Shown here: positions 4,450 through 5,568 of the stretch, piece after piece
How positions within the stretch are numbered: the first letter of the stretch is position 1
Layout of the letters: each line of letters starts with the position of its first letter
Assembly: GCA_903835275.1 (NCBI GenBank)
Contig: CAILMK010000434.1
Coordinates: 1-5,568, forward strand
Reading direction: 5' to 3'
DNA from: an uncultured bacterium
Lineage (GTDB): Bacteria > Bacteroidota > Bacteroidia > CAILMK01
DNA: 5,568 nucleotides
The notes under the pieces: generated by a model
Databases searched by the model: none
What the model was told of the DNA's origin: nothing
What the model saw: the letters and a program-made list of their open reading frames with translations, nothing else
Program-made: the position numbers and the translations under genes

Positions 4450-5568
4450 CAATCCTGACTTGAATATCTTTTCATCTACCTTATCCTTATCGCCAAGGTA
4501 GTACCAATTGATATTAGTGGCATATTTACGGAAAGCGTCAGTCAGTTCCTGGGTAGTGAGGCTATAAACTTCATCCTTGAAGGTTTCTGCTTTTTTCCAG
4601 CTACCTCGTAATTCAGAAATTCCATAGGTCAGTGCCTGTGCGGAATTTGTTTCCTGGCCCATATAGAATCCGGTGAGGAAGCCTTCCTTTTTATCGCGAA
4701 GTTCTTTTTCAGTAAATCCTTCTTTTTTGATCTTGCGAATTTCATCCATCATTACTTGTACTGCAGCATTAGGATCCGTAGTGGATACATAAACACTTCC
4801 ATAAGGATTAAATAATCCTGCTACCGATGCACTTGGTGCATAAGAAAGATTACGCTTGGTACGTATCTCAATAAATAATCTTTCAGCGAGTATGGATGCA
4901 CCAACGCGCATAGCAATGGATTCCCTTGTACCTGTAGGAGGCGCGGAGAAAATGCCCTGGATATAATTTGTAGCTATTTCGCGCTCTTCTATAGTGACAG
5001 TATTACCCGTTACTTTTGGAGGATTGGAAACAAACGGATCTGAAATGCCTTCAGGAAGTGACGCAAATGCTGTACTTACTTCTTTGCGCAGATCATTCAT
5101 TGAAATTTTTCCTACTACAACAAGAACAAGTTTCTTCCTGCACATGATTTTGGAATAATGCTTCTTCAGCATATCAACAGTCATTGTATTTACAGCTTCA
5201 GGGCTTCCATCAGGATCAGATTCATACGGAGTACCTTTAAAAGTACTAGTAATACTCATTTTATGAAGCTTGCTATCAGGATCACTTTCCTGTTGTTTCA
5301 AGCCTGAAATAGTAGCACCTTTTATTTGTTCAAAGCTATTGGCGTCCCACGCAGGATGTGTAACAAGGTCTGCGAGCAGATTGAAGGCGGTATTCCAGTT
5401 TTTATCTATGGTACGGATATCATAAGTGCTGTAATCATAGGAGGAACTTGCATCAATGGAAATTCCTTTTTGCTCTGTAATATCATGCCATTTATCCTTG
5501 GGATATTTAGCTGTTCCACCATCTGCAGCAACACTAAGCGCCATATTCTCGATGCCTTCCGTGGCAAG
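4444..5568 (-). CDS. M16-family (insulinase-like) peptidase subunit, 5' end outside the window
   Basis: The frame is open to the window edge; 374 C-terminal residues are visible, and a Met at 5544 is internal, not the start. Typical M16 features run in order: G-I-E-N-M-A-L-S-V-A-A-D-G-G-T (5-19), HPAWD at the end of the first helical layer (71-75), LVLVVVG closing the first domain (147-153), and the second-domain stretch ERLFIEIRTKRNLSY (229-243), which contains an Arg-x6-Tyr pair. The segment at 5-19 aligns with the GLxHxxEHMLFxGT region, but the zinc-binding HxxEH is absent. This therefore looks like a non-catalytic M16 domain: either a partner subunit of an active M16 protein (M16B heterodimer) or the second half of a longer two-unit protein. 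Location is probably periplasmic, but the signal peptide is not visible. Transcription ends at 4382-4411. Confidence 0.88.
   Translation of the reverse strand, partial: LATEGIENMALSVAADGGTAKYPKDKWHDITEQKGISIDASSSYDYSTYDIRTIDKNWNTAFNLLADLVTHPAWDANSFEQIKGATISGLKQQESDPDSKLHKMSITSTFKGTPYESDPDGSPEAVNTMTVDMLKKHYSKIMCRKKLVLVVVGKISMNDLRKEVSTAFASLPEGISDPFVSNPPKVTGNTVTIEEREIATNYIQGIFSAPPTGTRESIAMRVGASILAERLFIEIRTKRNLSYAPSASVAGLFNPYGSVYVSTTDPNAAVQVMMDEIRKIKKEGFTEKELRDKKEGFLTGFYMGQETNSAQALTYGISELRGSWKKAETFKDEVYSLTTQELTDAFRKYATNINWYYLGDKDKVDEKIFKSGLN

Noticed and set aside
5542..5544. ATG at 5544 as the start of the M16 gene
   Set aside because: The frame continues upstream to the window edge with family-like sequence (LATEGIEN), and 366 residues from this Met would begin in the middle of the first M16 domain.

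Overview
The window looks like ordinary chromosomal DNA from a member of the Bacteroidota; the family cannot be fixed from the sequence. Supporting signs are exact matches to the Bacteroidota -7 promoter element (TAnnTTTG) ahead of several transcription units, no Shine-Dalgarno sequences ahead of the starts (A-rich leaders instead), Bacteroidota-like variants of Prs and the hotdog thioesterase, and short repeats of the 'gataatgtgctaatgtg' and 'ttatgag' kind that are familiar between genes in this phylum.

Layout. Positions 1-119 hold a nested GC-rich palindrome followed by a T-run, probably the 3' end of an off-window unit. Two small exported proteins of unknown function follow on the + strand: a 97-residue protein with an N-terminal hydrophobic segment (120-413) and a 191-residue cysteine-rich lipoprotein (560-1135), separated by a strong hairpin at 433-468. 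The lipoprotein ends at a small UUCG-capped terminator. A 165-base gap after that contains a possible branched RNA fold and a perfect -7 box directly ahead of tRNA-Gln(TTG) at 1368-1440. Prs (PRPP synthetase) starts only 33 bases after the tRNA, so the two are probably one transcript. aroC (chorismate synthase) follows prs after a 102-base gap carrying a degenerate repeat and a perfect 18-bp palindrome. A hotdog acyl-CoA thioesterase with its own promoter ends the + strand block. A perfect bidirectional terminator at 4382-4411 separates it from a convergent M16-family peptidase-like gene on the - strand, whose 5' end lies outside the window.

The genes form a housekeeping neighbourhood rather than a single pathway. 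Prs makes PRPP for nucleotide, histidine and tryptophan synthesis. AroC makes chorismate, whose branch to tryptophan also consumes PRPP, but that link is generic. The thioesterase acts on acyl-CoA, and the M16 protein is probably a periplasmic, non-catalytic partner subunit.

I found no convincing new multi-gene system. The points most worth a second look are a sharp CpG/GCG-rich island inside aroC, paired GC-rich palindromes sharing a 10-bp core, a possible three-way-junction RNA before tRNA-Gln, stop-codon-proximal repeats, and the missing HxxEH motif in the M16 protein.
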